A DNA stretch of 64,000 bases from Flagellimonas hadalis. Its GTDB lineage: Bacteria; Bacteroidota; Bacteroidia; Flavobacteriales; Flavobacteriaceae. Position 1 is the first letter of the stretch; each line of letters begins with the position of its first letter. The translations under genes were made by a program, and so were the position numbers. Location: assembly GCF_007785775.2 (NCBI RefSeq), contig NZ_VNIK02000005.1:152736-216735 (forward strand), in the 5' to 3' direction. Below the pieces are notes generated by a model that did not search any database, was not told the origin of the DNA, and saw only the letters and a program-made list of their open reading frames with translations. Shown here piece by piece: positions 44,161-53,735 of the stretch.

Positions 44161-46014
44161 ATGCTGGAACTTGCGGGAATCATCATTCTTGGCATTATTG
44201 CACAATGGGTGGCATGGCGATTCAAATTGCCGGCCATTTTGCCTTTGATATTGATCGGGTTATTGGTGGGGCCGATCGCCACTTTGTACACAGACGACGG
44301 TTCAAAACTAATAGAGCCTATATGGAACGGGGAAAAAGGGCTTTTTCCCGGAGAGGGGCTGTATTATTTTGTTTCCCTCGCCATCAGCGTCATTCTTTTT
44401 GAAGGAGGCCTTACCTTAAAACGTGCCGAGATTTCGAATGTGGGCCCCGTGATCACCAAGTTGATCACCATTGGTTCCGTGGTCACCTTTTTTGGTGCAG
44501 GGGTGGCTGCACATTATATTTTCGGGCTTTCTTGGCAAATTTCCTTCTTGTTCTCCGCACTGATCATCGTGACGGGGCCAACGGTGATTACCCCTATTCT
44601 CAGGAACATTCCCTTGAAGAAAGATGTGTCCGCGATCCTAAAATGGGAAGGCATCCTCATTGACCCCATCGGCGCCCTTGTGGCCGTATTGGTGTTCGAG
44701 TTCATCAGTGTGGGAGGGGGTCAGGCCTTTACCGTGACGGCACTGGTGGAGTTTGGAAAGATCATTCTTTTTGGGACCACCTTCGGGTTCACTTTCGCCC
44801 ATGCCCTAGGTTTTGCCATCAAAAAGAACTTTATCCCCCATTACCTATTGAATGTGGTTTCCCTGTCCACGGTATTGCTCGTTTTTGTGGAATCGGACAT
44901 TTTTGCCCACGAATCGGGGCTGTTGGCCGTAGTGGTCATGGGGATGGTGCTGGGCAACATGAAACTGCCCAACTTAAAGGAACTGCTCTACTTTAAGGAA
45001 TCGTTGAGCGTGTTGCTGATATCCATCCTTTTTATCCTCTTGGCGGCCAACATCAATATTTCAGATTTGGAGCTGATATACAACTGGAACACCGTGGCGT
45101 TATTTGCCGTGGTCGTTTTTTTGATCAGGCCGCTGGGCGTTTTTTTGAGTGCGCAGGGATCCTCCCTCAAACTCAATGAAAAGCTTTTTATAGGATGGGT
45201 GGGCCCAAGGGGTATCGTTGCCGCAGGTATCGCCTCCCTTTTCGGTTCCAAGTTGTTGGCCAATGGCGAACCGGGGGCGGAGTACATCACCCCGCTGGTG
45301 TTCATGATCGTGCTGGGAACGGTGCTGTTCAATGCCACCACGGCAAGGTTGTTTGCCAAATTGGTCGGGGTCTTTTTGAAGAAATCCGAAGGCATCATTA
45401 TCATTGGTGCCTCCTTGCCCTCCAGATTGATCGGGAGCTATTTGCAAAAGAACAAACGACACGTGGTCTTGGTGGACAACAACAGGACCAATGTGGAAAA
45501 GGCCCAAAAACATGGTCTTGAGGCCATAGTCTCCAACATTTATTCGGACAACCTCACCGATTATATCGAATTGAGCGATGTGGGCTATTTGATGGCCCTC
45601 ACAGGAAACTCGGACATCAACCAATATGCCATTGATTCCTTTAAGGACCAGTTCGGTGAGAACGGATCGTTCCGGTTGGTAAACTCCGAAGAGATGAGCG
45701 ATCCCGAAAGCAACCCGAAGGAAGGGCTCTTTTCACATACGGATGATTATATCACATTGACCGAGGCTGCCAGAAAAAATCCGGTCGTACATGAGATTGC
45801 CTTAAAGGACAACGAGCATTATGAAGGGTTGATAGAGATCACGAAGGCCGATAGGGACATAGTGCCCATTTTTCTCAAAACTCCTGAGGGGGACCTGCAG
45901 ATCATTTCATCAAACAGCTTGGATTTTACAGATATAAAAGAGGGGTACAAATTGGTCTATCTGGGCAAGGAGCTTGAGGTGGCGAAGGAAAATAAGTCCC
46001 CTGAAACTGCTTAA
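44161..46014 (+). CDS. CPA1-type Na+(K+)/H+ antiporter with C-terminal RCK (TrkA-N) domain
   Basis: From ATG 44161 the product has 617 residues. About twelve membrane segments form an antiporter core with LPAILPLILIGLLVGPIAT and the ion-binding stretch LKWEGILIDPIGALVAVL, which carries the conserved acidic residue of the family. From about 410 a Rossmann-type TrkA-N domain follows (EGIIIIGASLPSRLIGSYL, then VVLVDNNRTNVEKA), which would sense a nucleotide and gate transport. The frame runs back to 44104, but those residues are not family-like. It exports Na+ or K+ in exchange for protons. The next gene is a second transporter with regulatory RCK domains. Confidence 0.88.
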   Translation: MLELAGIIILGIIAQWVAWRFKLPAILPLILIGLLVGPIATLYTDDGSKLIEPIWNGEKGLFPGEGLYYFVSLAISVILFEGGLTLKRAEISNVGPVITKLITIGSVVTFFGAGVAAHYIFGLSWQISFLFSALIIVTGPTVITPILRNIPLKKDVSAILKWEGILIDPIGALVAVLVFEFISVGGGQAFTVTALVEFGKIILFGTTFGFTFAHALGFAIKKNFIPHYLLNVVSLSTVLLVFVESDIFAHESGLLAVVVMGMVLGNMKLPNLKELLYFKESLSVLLISILFILLAANINISDLELIYNWNTVALFAVVVFLIRPLGVFLSAQGSSLKLNEKLFIGWVGPRGIVAAGIASLFGSKLLANGEPGAEYITPLVFMIVLGTVLFNATTARLFAKLVGVFLKKSEGIIIIGASLPSRLIGSYLQKNKRHVVLVDNNRTNVEKAQKHGLEAIVSNIYSDNLTDYIELSDVGYLMALTGNSDINQYAIDSFKDQFGENGSFRLVNSEEMSDPESNPKEGLFSHTDDYITLTEAARKNPVVHEIALKDNEHYEGLIEITKADRDIVPIFLKTPEGDLQIISSNSLDFTDIKEGYKLVYLGKELEVAKENKSPETA

Positions 46015-46125
46015 CGTGTTCCCTATGGAAAGTCCAAATTCGCCAAATAACTGCCCGGGATTGCCCTTGCCCAAACTGAAAACAAATGGGTCGTTTAAAA
46101 ATGGAACCGTAATGTAGTGGACTCT

Positions 46126-47895
46126 ATGGGCAGCGATCTGATCATCACCATTGTCATTATCTGTATTGGTATCGTACTCTTTATAAAGGACTACTTTTCC
46201 ATAGACACCACATCCATTATCATTATGGCTTTGTTCATAGTAGCCGGCGTCCTTAGCCCCAAAGAAGGTTTTTCGGGCTTTAACCATCCTGCCACCTTGA
46301 CGCTGGGCTGTATGTTCGTGGTAAGTGCGGGCGTGTTCAATTCTGGTATTTTGAACGGTCTCAGCCAAAGGATCATCAAACTTGCGAAGATCCATTACAG
46401 CATTGCCCTGATCACATTTTGCCTGATTGCGGGCATGTTTTCAGCCTTTGTGAACGACTCCGCAGTGGTGGCCCTGCTTCTGCCCATTGCGCTTACCGTT
46501 TGTAGGGAAACCAAAATATCCCCAGGCATGTTGTTGATCCCCATTTCCTTTTCCGCACTTTTTGGCGGCACCTGCACCCTGATCGGTACTTCCACGAATA
46601 TTTTGGTGAGCAGCTATGCCGAAGAATATGGGCTGGAAGGTTTTGGGATGTTCGAGTTCAGTTTGGCGGCGCTTTGTTTGGCCACGATCGGTTTTGCCTA
46701 CATTTTTTTTATCGCCCCCCTTCTCTTGCCGAAGGCCCAAAAGGAACAGGACGTGCTCACCAAAGAGGCGGAAAAATACATTACGGAACTGTTGGTGGAA
46801 GAGGGTTGCCCAGACCTCAAAAAGCCCCTGTACAAATCCAAATTGGTCAATGACCACAATGTACAGGTCTTGGCCATACTGAGGGATGGTTCGCTCAAGA
46901 ACAGTATTGGCCCCGAAACATTCATATTGGAAGGTGATGTGATGAAGGTGATGATGCCCCCAAAAACACTGAACAGCATCCGAGACCTAAAAGGGTATAG
47001 GATCAAGGGGAACAAGCAATTGGACGAGGTGGGGTCCGAAAGGCACATTTATGAAGTGATTGTGCCCTTCGGTTCACGATTGACAGAAGGATCGCTCCGC
47101 TCGCTGAATTTTAGGAGACAATACAACAGTTCCGTCCTGGCCATTAGGCAACGGGGGGAGATTTTGTACGAAAAACTCTCCGATGTGAAACTGATGGAAG
47201 GGGACATGTTGCTGATATTGGGTACAGAGGCAGACATGGACGTATTGGTGTCCCAGAACCTTGTGGTGGCCCTTTCTGAGCACAAACAGGGAAAGACCAA
47301 TTACAAAAAGGCCATTCCTGCACTTATTATCGCTGTGGGGGTCGTACTGGCCGCTTCGTTAAATCTGACTTCCATTCTGATCAGCAGCATGGTGGGCGCA
47401 TTATTGTTGGTCGCGACTTCCACTTTAAAGCCAAAAGAGGCCTACGAAGCGGTGGAATGGAAAGTGATCTTTATGATGGCCGGGGTACTTTCCATGGGTA
47501 CCGCTCTCGAAAAAACTGGGGGAGCCGAGAAAATAGCCGCTTTCATACAACAGACTTTGGGAAGCTACGATGCCCAGATTACCCTCAGTATTCTGTACCT
47601 CATTACGTTTCTGAGCACCAATGTACTCTCCAGTAAGGCGACAGCGGCACTCATGTCCCCGATAGTTATCAGTCTTGCTGCCGCCATGGAGGTCAGCGAA
47701 CGGCCTTTTTTGGTTGCGGTGATGTTTGCCTGTTCCCTTACGTTCATGACCCCGGTGAGCTATCCCACCAACACCATGGTCTATGCGCCGGGAAATTACA
47801 GGTTCAACGACTTTTTGAAGGTGGGTACCCCTTTGAACATCATCATTTGGATTGCCGCCACCTTTGTGATACCCTATTTCTTTCCGTTCAGATAG
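46126..47895 (+). CDS. SLC13/DASS family permease with two TrkA-C (RCK-C) domains
   Basis: This 589-residue inner-membrane protein has about five N-terminal helices (FIVAGVLSPKEGFSGF; MFSAFVNDSAVVALLLPI), a central pair of TrkA-C domains (about 230-310 and 320-395; VLAILRDGSLKNSIG and LSDVKLMEGDMLLILG), and a C-terminal half of further helices with LSTNVLSSKATAALMSPI and SYPTNTMVYAPGNY. This is the plan of bacterial SLC13-like anion (sulfate, dicarboxylate) permeases. GTG at 46117 is a possible alternative start. It follows the antiporter by about 110 bp on the same strand. Confidence 0.88.
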   Translation: MGSDLIITIVIICIGIVLFIKDYFSIDTTSIIIMALFIVAGVLSPKEGFSGFNHPATLTLGCMFVVSAGVFNSGILNGLSQRIIKLAKIHYSIALITFCLIAGMFSAFVNDSAVVALLLPIALTVCRETKISPGMLLIPISFSALFGGTCTLIGTSTNILVSSYAEEYGLEGFGMFEFSLAALCLATIGFAYIFFIAPLLLPKAQKEQDVLTKEAEKYITELLVEEGCPDLKKPLYKSKLVNDHNVQVLAILRDGSLKNSIGPETFILEGDVMKVMMPPKTLNSIRDLKGYRIKGNKQLDEVGSERHIYEVIVPFGSRLTEGSLRSLNFRRQYNSSVLAIRQRGEILYEKLSDVKLMEGDMLLILGTEADMDVLVSQNLVVALSEHKQGKTNYKKAIPALIIAVGVVLAASLNLTSILISSMVGALLLVATSTLKPKEAYEAVEWKVIFMMAGVLSMGTALEKTGGAEKIAAFIQQTLGSYDAQITLSILYLITFLSTNVLSSKATAALMSPIVISLAAAMEVSERPFLVAVMFACSLTFMTPVSYPTNTMVYAPGNYRFNDFLKVGTPLNIIIWIAATFVIPYFFPFR

Positions 47896-47924
47896 CTTTG
47901 ATAACTTCCCGCACCATCAAAAAT

Positions 47925-47986
47925 CCATCTATCAATTGATAATGGGCATCCGTCAATTGGTTTGGGGCATCCATCAATTCCTCTTC
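47925..47986 (+). promoter_or_regulatory. three direct repeats at exact 21-bp spacing (candidate activator site)
   Basis: TCAATTG (47932), TCAATTG (47953) and TCAATTC (47974) recur at exactly 21-bp steps. The last two copies share the longer consensus GCATCCRTCAATT, and the first is close to it (CCATCTATCAATT). The array ends about 28 bp before a TACTTTTA box (48008-48015), the place where direct-repeat-binding activators such as LytTR proteins act. Confidence 0.55.
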
Positions 47987-48020
47987 CAAGAAAAGAAGGG
48001 TTTCAGGTACTTTTAAGCCC

Positions 48021-48047
48021 ATGAACAAATCAATTTTTTTAAAATGA
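48021..48047 (+). CDS. 8-codon leader ORF overlapping the lipoprotein start
   Basis: ATG 48021 opens a frame for MNKSIFLK whose TGA (48045-48047) overlaps the ATG of the lipoprotein gene (48044) as ATGA. It lies directly behind the candidate -7 box. It may couple translation of the lipoprotein to translation of the leader, or it may be chance in an AT-rich leader. Confidence 0.3.
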   Translation: MNKSIFLK

Positions 48048-48295
48048 AAAGTTTTTTATTCCCACTAGCATTGACCGCAAGTTTACTTTTTGGCTGTTCC
48101 AATGAAGACGATGGTCCCAAATGTGAGTCCTGCACCTCTGCTGCGGGCAATACTTTCAGAATTTGTGAAAGCAGCAATGGGAACTACAAATTAACAGGTG
48201 GCGACATATCGGTTACCATTACCAAAGAAGAAATGGAAAATGCTACCCCCAAGCAGTTTGTTCAAGGAGCTTGCGACGCAGATCTCCCATTATAA
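48044..48295 (+). CDS. small cysteine-containing surface lipoprotein
   Basis: This 83-residue protein has a lipoprotein signal ending LLFGC. The cysteine is followed by SNEDD, an acidic run of the kind that directs lipoproteins to the outer surface in Bacteroidota. The mature part is only about 65 residues and has further cysteines in CESCTSAAGNTFRICES and near the end (GACDADLPL), so it may form disulphides or bind metal. No family is recognised. It stands alone, behind the 21-bp repeat array, and converges on lepA. Confidence 0.7.
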   Translation: MKSFLFPLALTASLLFGCSNEDDGPKCESCTSAAGNTFRICESSNGNYKLTGGDISVTITKEEMENATPKQFVQGACDADLPL

Positions 48296-48326
48296 ATTGT
48301 TCAGCGAAAAGCAGAAGGAGTATTGC

Positions 48327-50123
48327 CTAATCGTTCAATTTGAGCACGGCCATGAAGGCTTGCTGCGGAATCTCCACATTCCCCACTTGGCGCATACGTT
48401 TTTTCCCTTTTTTCTGCTTTTCCAACAGTTTTCGCTTACGGGAAATGTCCCCACCATAACATTTGGCGGTCACATCTTTCCGAAGGGCCTTTATGGTCTC
48501 CCGTGAAATGATCTTTGCCCCGATGGCCGCTTGGATAGGGATGTCGAACTGTTGCCTGGGGATAAGTTCCTTCAGTTTTTCGCACATTTTTTTACCGATG
48601 TTGTGCGCATTGTCGAAATGGATAAGGGCGGAAAGCGCATCCACAGGTTGGGCATTCAGCAGGATGTCCACCCGTACCAATTTGGATATCCGCATTCCGA
48701 TCGGGGTATAATCGAACGAGGCATACCCTTTTGACACGGTCTTCAATCGGTCATAAAAATCAAATACGATTTCGGCCAATGGCATGTCAAAGATGAGCTC
48801 TACCCGCTCTGGGGTCAGATAGGTCTGGTTCTTGATCTGTCCGCGCTTTTCAATACAAAGGGACATCACGTTCCCCACAAAATCCGATTTGGTGATGATG
48901 GTCGCCTTGATATAAGGCTCTTCCACCCGATCCAAAGTGGACGGGTCGGGAAGGTCCGAAGGGTTGTTCACAATGACAGGGTTTTCCCTGTCCTTTGTGG
49001 TAAAGGCATGATAGCTTACGTTGGGCACGGTGGTGATCACGGTCATGTCGAATTCGCGTTCCAACCGTTCTTGGATGATCTCCATGTGGAGCATTCCCAA
49101 AAACCCGCAGCGGAAGCCAAAGCCCAAGGCCGCACTGCTCTCCGGCGTAAAGACCAAAGAAGCATCGTTCAACTGCAATTTTTCCATGGACGAACGGAGT
49201 TCCTCAAAATCTTCGGTGTCCACAGGATAAATGCCCGCAAAGACCATCGGTTTCACATCCTCAAAACCTTCAATGGCATTTTTGGTGGGGTTGACGGCAT
49301 CGGTAATGGTATCCCCCACCTTTACTTCGCGCGCGTCCTTGATCCCAGTGATCAAATAGCCCACGTCACCTGCCGAAATTTTATTCTTGGGTACCTGTTT
49401 CAACTTCAGCGTACCGATCTCATCCGCCTCATAGGCCTTTCCAGTGGCCACAAACTTGATCCTCTGGCCTTTTTTGATTTCTCCGTTGATGACCCTGAAA
49501 TAGGTTTCCACCCCTCTGAACGGGTTGTAAACGGAATCGAACACCAATGCCTGGAGTGGCTCGGAAACACTGCCCTTTGGAGCAGGAATCCGTTCAATAA
49601 TGGCCGTCAAGATCTCTTGGATGCCGATACCGGTTTTGGCACTGGCCGGGATGACCTCCTCGGCCCTACAGCCCAAAAGGTCCACGATGTCATCCGTCAC
49701 CTCTTCTGGGTTGGCACTGGGAAGGTCCACTTTGTTGAGCACGGGAATGATCTCCAGATCATTTTCGAGGGCCAGATATAGGTTGGAAATGGTCTGCGCT
49801 TGGATACTCTGTGCAGCATCCACAACCAAAAGGGCCCCTTCGCAGGCCGCGATAGATCGGGACACTTCGTATGAAAAATCCACGTGGCCGGGAGTGTCGA
49901 TCAAGTTAAGGATATAGGTTTCCCCTTCATGCACATACTCCATTTGGATGGCATGGCTCTTAATGGTAATGCCGCGTTCGCGTTCCAAATCCATGCTGTC
50001 CAAGAGCTGGTCCTGTTTTTCGCGTTCGGTGACAGTACCCGTAAAGTCCAATAAACGGTCGGCCAAAGTGCTTTTACCATGATCTATATGCGCAATGATG
50101 CAAAAATTCCTAATCTTCTCCAT
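48327..50123 (-). CDS. lepA: elongation factor 4 (LepA) GTPase
   Basis: LepA is a ribosome-binding GTPase that acts in translation initiation or elongation under stress. The 598-residue length is usual. Motifs are [15 protein letters not shown] (P-loop), [14 protein letters not shown] (switch I), [26 protein letters not shown], and the LepA-specific C-terminal [24 protein letters not shown] with the basic end [22 protein letters not shown]. It is monocistronic, with a promoter element at 50162-50169. Confidence 0.96.
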   Translation of the reverse strand: MEKIRNFCIIAHIDHGKSTLADRLLDFTGTVTEREKQDQLLDSMDLERERGITIKSHAIQMEYVHEGETYILNLIDTPGHVDFSYEVSRSIAACEGALLVVDAAQSIQAQTISNLYLALENDLEIIPVLNKVDLPSANPEEVTDDIVDLLGCRAEEVIPASAKTGIGIQEILTAIIERIPAPKGSVSEPLQALVFDSVYNPFRGVETYFRVINGEIKKGQRIKFVATGKAYEADEIGTLKLKQVPKNKISAGDVGYLITGIKDAREVKVGDTITDAVNPTKNAIEGFEDVKPMVFAGIYPVDTEDFEELRSSMEKLQLNDASLVFTPESSAALGFGFRCGFLGMLHMEIIQERLEREFDMTVITTVPNVSYHAFTTKDRENPVIVNNPSDLPDPSTLDRVEEPYIKATIITKSDFVGNVMSLCIEKRGQIKNQTYLTPERVELIFDMPLAEIVFDFYDRLKTVSKGYASFDYTPIGMRISKLVRVDILLNAQPVDALSALIHFDNAHNIGKKMCEKLKELIPRQQFDIPIQAAIGAKIISRETIKALRKDVTAKCYGGDISRKRKLLEKQKKGKKRMRQVGNVEIPQQAFMAVLKLND

Positions 50124-50161
50124 ATCAACAATAACCTACCAAAAAGGGTGATAAGCAACTG

Positions 50162-50169
50162 CAAATATA
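50162..50169 (-). promoter_or_regulatory. -7 element of the lepA promoter
   Basis: On the minus strand this reads TATATTTG, a match to TAnnTTTG, 39 bp before the lepA ATG. No clear -33 element is seen. Confidence 0.55.
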
Positions 50170-50244
50170 ATTGTTTTAAATACCTGCCGAGGGTTTTTTG
50201 CGAATAAGAAAATAAAGGGCTTACATCGCTCAAAAATAATTTCT

Positions 50245-50252
50245 TAGATTTG
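50245..50252 (+). promoter_or_regulatory. -7 element of the outer-membrane receptor promoter
   Basis: TAGATTTG matches TAnnTTTG and lies 20 bp before the ATG at 50273, giving a short leader. Confidence 0.55.
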
Positions 50253-50272
50253 AGGTCCAACCTTAGCCCCAA

Positions 50273-52693
50273 ATGAAAAACCTCACCTTTGTTTTTGTAT
50301 CGGTGTCTTTGATAAGCAGCTGTCTTTACGGACAGACCTTCAAGATCACTGGCAAGGTGGTGGATGGGCAAAACCAAATAATCCCTTATGCCAATATTCT
50401 GCTGTTACAGGCTTCCGATTCCACTTTTGTGAAAGGCACCTCCGCAGACGACAACGGGTTTTTTGAATTGATGGAAGTGGCCCCAGACCTTTATCTGTTG
50501 CAGGCAAGCTATGTGGGCAGGGGCTCGGAACCAAGGGCCTTGGACATTGCCAAGGATGTTTCCCTTGGGGCGCTCGTCATTCCTTTGGGAAACAATGAAC
50601 TGGATGAGGTCGTGGTCACCGCACAACGCCCAAAGCTGCAAAAATTGCCAGACAGACTGGTCTTTACGGTGGAAAACACCGTGATTTCACAAGGGAATTC
50701 ATGGGACATCCTTAAAGCTACACCGGGCGTGATTGTCGCTGAGGACAGATTGCTCATCAGGGGTCAAAATGCCACAGTCTATCTGAACGACAGGAAAGTT
50801 CAGTTGTCGGGCCAGGAAGTACAAGACCTTTTGCAGGGATTATCGGGAACGAACATCAAATCCGTTGAGGTGATCAGCAATCCGCCGGCAAGCTACGATG
50901 CAGGTGGCGGACCCATTTTGAACATTGTGACCTCGAAAAGCATTGTCCCGGGATACAAGGGAAGCATCAACGGGAGCTACACGCAGGCTGTTTTTCCAAA
51001 ATATAGTGTAGGGACCAGCCATTACTATAAAACGGACAAGCTCCATTTGTTTGCCAATTATACCATCAACCCACAAAAGGAGCTGAAAAAAACGGATAAG
51101 GGCATCCATTTTATGGATGATACGAATTCAGTGTTTTCCCAATGGGACACCCACTACGAACAGACCAACAGTTCCCAATCACAGAACGCCAATCTCATCC
51201 TTGATTATGATTTTGATGACAGGAACAGTCTGGGCATCACTTCCAACCTCTTGTTCAACCTGGGCGAAGACCAAGAAACCCGTTTGACCAATACAATGAG
51301 GAATGGACTGGGGCAATTGGATTCCACATTTACCACACTGAACAATGCGGCACTGGACAATACCAATCTCGCATTTGACCTTACCTATGTGCACCGTTTG
51401 AAAAAAGAGGGCGCCAAGATAAGTGTGAACGGTCACTATACGCACTACAACGGACAGGCACTGCAAAACCTCTCCTCCGAATATTTCGATGCAAGCGGTA
51501 CTTTTCTACGGGATTTTGGTTTCGATTCCGGTTCCGAACAAGATATTGACATTTTTACGGGACAAGTGGATTATGCCACTCCGATTGGGAACGCCTCTCT
51601 GGAAACCGGGGCAAAGATTTCCTCCATTGCTTCCGAGAACAATGTGGATTTTTTCAATTTCACAGGCTCCAGTGATACGGTGGATCCATCGCAATCAGAT
51701 AGCTATACCTATGATGAAAAGGTATATGCCGCCTATTTCAGCCTGGTGAAGAACTGGGACAAATGGTCCACCAAACTTGGGGTAAGGGGCGAGCTCACCG
51801 AGGCCAGAGGAATTTCTGGGACCCTTGGCGAGACCAACACACAGGAATTTTTTGAACCCTTCCCGTCTTTGTACGTTTTATATTCCCCTTCGGAAAATCA
51901 CAGTTTGTCATTTGACTATGGTAGGAACGTGAACCGCCCTAAATACAACGACCTCAATCCGTTCCGCTTTTTCTTTAATGAAAATGATTATGAGGAAGGC
52001 AACCCGACACTGGTCCCAAGCTTCAGCAACAATTTTAACCTGAACTATACCCTCAACAGTGAATATTTCTTTGATGTCTATTATCGGGACAATGGAAGGA
52101 ATATTGCCTATTTGGTCTTTCAGGACAATGCGGACCAAACCTTGGTGGAATTCAAGCAGAATGTGCTGGAGAGCAAGTCCTACGGATTGGACTTCACCTT
52201 GAGCAAGTCCATCCTGTCCAATTGGTTCATCTATGCCTACACCTCTTTTTTCCACGAAGAGGAGACCTTTTTGGCCACGGAGAGTGGCAACGTGCCCTTT
52301 ACCAATGAAGTGGATGGGGTGTATGGCTATTTGGCAAATTACCTGACGCTTACCAAGGACGGCACCTTTACTGGTGAGGTCACCGCTACCTATATCTCCA
52401 AATTTTTGTTTGGTTCCTATGTCTCGGACGAGCAGTTCAACCTGACCTTGGGACTGCGAAAGACGCTTTTCAACAACAAGATCATATTGTCGTTGGCGGC
52501 GGAGGACATTCTGGAAAAATATGTGCCCACCTACCGTTCGCAGTACCTCAACCAGGACAATTTTTACCGAAGGCGGCCGGAAACACAGTTCATCCGGTTT
52601 GGGTTCACCTATAATTTTGGCAATTTCCGATTGGAGGACAACCAGCGCGGAATTGACAAAAAGGAGCGGGACAGGCTACAATCACAAGACTAA
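50273..52693 (+). CDS. outer-membrane beta-barrel receptor (OMP_b-brl_3, TonB-dependent-receptor-like)
   Basis: This 806-residue protein has a signal peptide (about 1-21, ending CLYGQ), a carboxypeptidase-regulatory-like domain (about 23-105; FKITGKVVDGQNQIIPYANILL), and a plug region (about 108-215; LDEVVVTAQRPKLQKLPDRLVF and VYLNDRKVQLSGQEVQDLL). The long barrel has the flavobacterial signature LSFDYGRNVNRPKYNDLNPF. These receptors differ from classical TonB receptors in lacking a typical TonB box, and many have no assigned ligand. No SusD partner is adjacent. The ligand here is unknown. Confidence 0.88.
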   Translation: MKNLTFVFVSVSLISSCLYGQTFKITGKVVDGQNQIIPYANILLLQASDSTFVKGTSADDNGFFELMEVAPDLYLLQASYVGRGSEPRALDIAKDVSLGALVIPLGNNELDEVVVTAQRPKLQKLPDRLVFTVENTVISQGNSWDILKATPGVIVAEDRLLIRGQNATVYLNDRKVQLSGQEVQDLLQGLSGTNIKSVEVISNPPASYDAGGGPILNIVTSKSIVPGYKGSINGSYTQAVFPKYSVGTSHYYKTDKLHLFANYTINPQKELKKTDKGIHFMDDTNSVFSQWDTHYEQTNSSQSQNANLILDYDFDDRNSLGITSNLLFNLGEDQETRLTNTMRNGLGQLDSTFTTLNNAALDNTNLAFDLTYVHRLKKEGAKISVNGHYTHYNGQALQNLSSEYFDASGTFLRDFGFDSGSEQDIDIFTGQVDYATPIGNASLETGAKISSIASENNVDFFNFTGSSDTVDPSQSDSYTYDEKVYAAYFSLVKNWDKWSTKLGVRGELTEARGISGTLGETNTQEFFEPFPSLYVLYSPSENHSLSFDYGRNVNRPKYNDLNPFRFFFNENDYEEGNPTLVPSFSNNFNLNYTLNSEYFFDVYYRDNGRNIAYLVFQDNADQTLVEFKQNVLESKSYGLDFTLSKSILSNWFIYAYTSFFHEEETFLATESGNVPFTNEVDGVYGYLANYLTLTKDGTFTGEVTATYISKFLFGSYVSDEQFNLTLGLRKTLFNNKIILSLAAEDILEKYVPTYRSQYLNQDNFYRRRPETQFIRFGFTYNFGNFRLEDNQRGIDKKERDRLQSQD

Positions 52694-52716
52694 TGTGTTG
52701 ATTCTGGGGTATTTTG

Positions 52717-52724
52717 TATTTTTG
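52717..52724 (+). promoter_or_regulatory. -7 element of the dusB promoter
   Basis: TATTTTTG fits TAnnTTTG, with TTG at 52698-52700 as a possible -33 element, 16 bp away. It lies 18 bp before the TTG start codon of dusB and supports that start. Confidence 0.6.
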
Positions 52725-52742
52725 CAATCCAAAAAATAGGAT

Positions 52743-53735
52743 TTGCCAAAAATAGGACACATAGAACTGCCCGATTTTCCGCTGCTTCTTGCGCCGATGG
52801 AAGACGTGAGCGACCCCCCTTTCCGCGCTTTGTGTAAGGAACAAGGGGCAGACGTGGTTTATACGGAGTTCATTTCTTCCGAAGGATTGATCAGGGATGC
52901 GGCCAAAAGTGTCCTCAAACTGGACATTTATGAAAAGGAACGCCCGGTGGGCATCCAGATTTTTGGCGCGGAACTGGATTCCATGCTCCAGGCCGTGGAT
53001 ATTGTGGAGCAATCCAATCCGGATATCATCGACATCAATTTTGGCTGTCCCGTAAAAAAAGTGGTCTGCAAAAATGCGGGAGCGGGGATTTTGCGAGACA
53101 TTCCCCTTATGGTAAAACTCACCGAGGAAATCGTCAAGCGCACCAAACTTCCCGTTACCGTCAAGACCCGATTGGGCTGGGACTCCGATTCCATAAAGAT
53201 TGTTGAGGTGGCGGAACGTTTGCAGGATGTGGGCATACAGGCCATCTCCATCCACGGGCGCACCCGTGTGCAGATGTACAAGGGCGAAGCGGACTGGAAG
53301 CCGATTGCCGAGGTGAAGAACAACCAACGGATGCAAATCCCTGTATTCGGAAATGGCGATGTGGACACCCCCGAGGCCGCAATGAGGATGCGTGACGATT
53401 TTGGCCTCGACGGAGCCATGATCGGTAGGGCCAGTATTGGATATCCCTGGTTTTTTAAGGAAGTAAAACATTTCTTCAGGACAGGGGAGCATATGCCGCC
53501 GCCATCCATGCAAGAACGTGTGGACGCTGCGCGCAGGCACTTACAGATGTCCATCGACTGGAAAGGTGAAAAATTGGGTGTGTTCGAGACCCGAAGGCAC
53601 TACACCAACTATTTTAAGGGCATTCCCCACTTCAAGGAACACCGTATGAAAATGGTCACCAGTGACGATGCGGTCGATGTGTTTGCCGCGTTTGACGAAG
53701 TACTCGAGAAATTTGGGGATTTTCAGTTTGCCTAG
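52743..53735 (+). CDS. dusB: tRNA-dihydrouridine synthase
   Basis: Dus enzymes reduce uridines of the tRNA D-loop using FMN. The 330-residue protein shows LLAPMEDVSDPPFRALC (FMN site), DINFGCPVKKVVCKNAGAGIL with the catalytic cysteine (near 102), VTVKTRLGWDSDSIKIVE, ISIHGRTRVQMYKGEADW and PVFGNGDVDTPEAA. The start is TTG; the conserved N-terminus leaves no room for an ATG further down, and the promoter box sits just upstream. The end overlaps the convergent permease gene by four bases. Confidence 0.93.
   Translation: MPKIGHIELPDFPLLLAPMEDVSDPPFRALCKEQGADVVYTEFISSEGLIRDAAKSVLKLDIYEKERPVGIQIFGAELDSMLQAVDIVEQSNPDIIDINFGCPVKKVVCKNAGAGILRDIPLMVKLTEEIVKRTKLPVTVKTRLGWDSDSIKIVEVAERLQDVGIQAISIHGRTRVQMYKGEADWKPIAEVKNNQRMQIPVFGNGDVDTPEAAMRMRDDFGLDGAMIGRASIGYPWFFKEVKHFFRTGEHMPPPSMQERVDAARRHLQMSIDWKGEKLGVFETRRHYTNYFKGIPHFKEHRMKMVTSDDAVDVFAAFDEVLEKFGDFQFA

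Noticed and set aside
49008..49781. 257-codon open frame on the plus strand
   Set aside because: It is antisense to lepA, one of the best conserved genes known.
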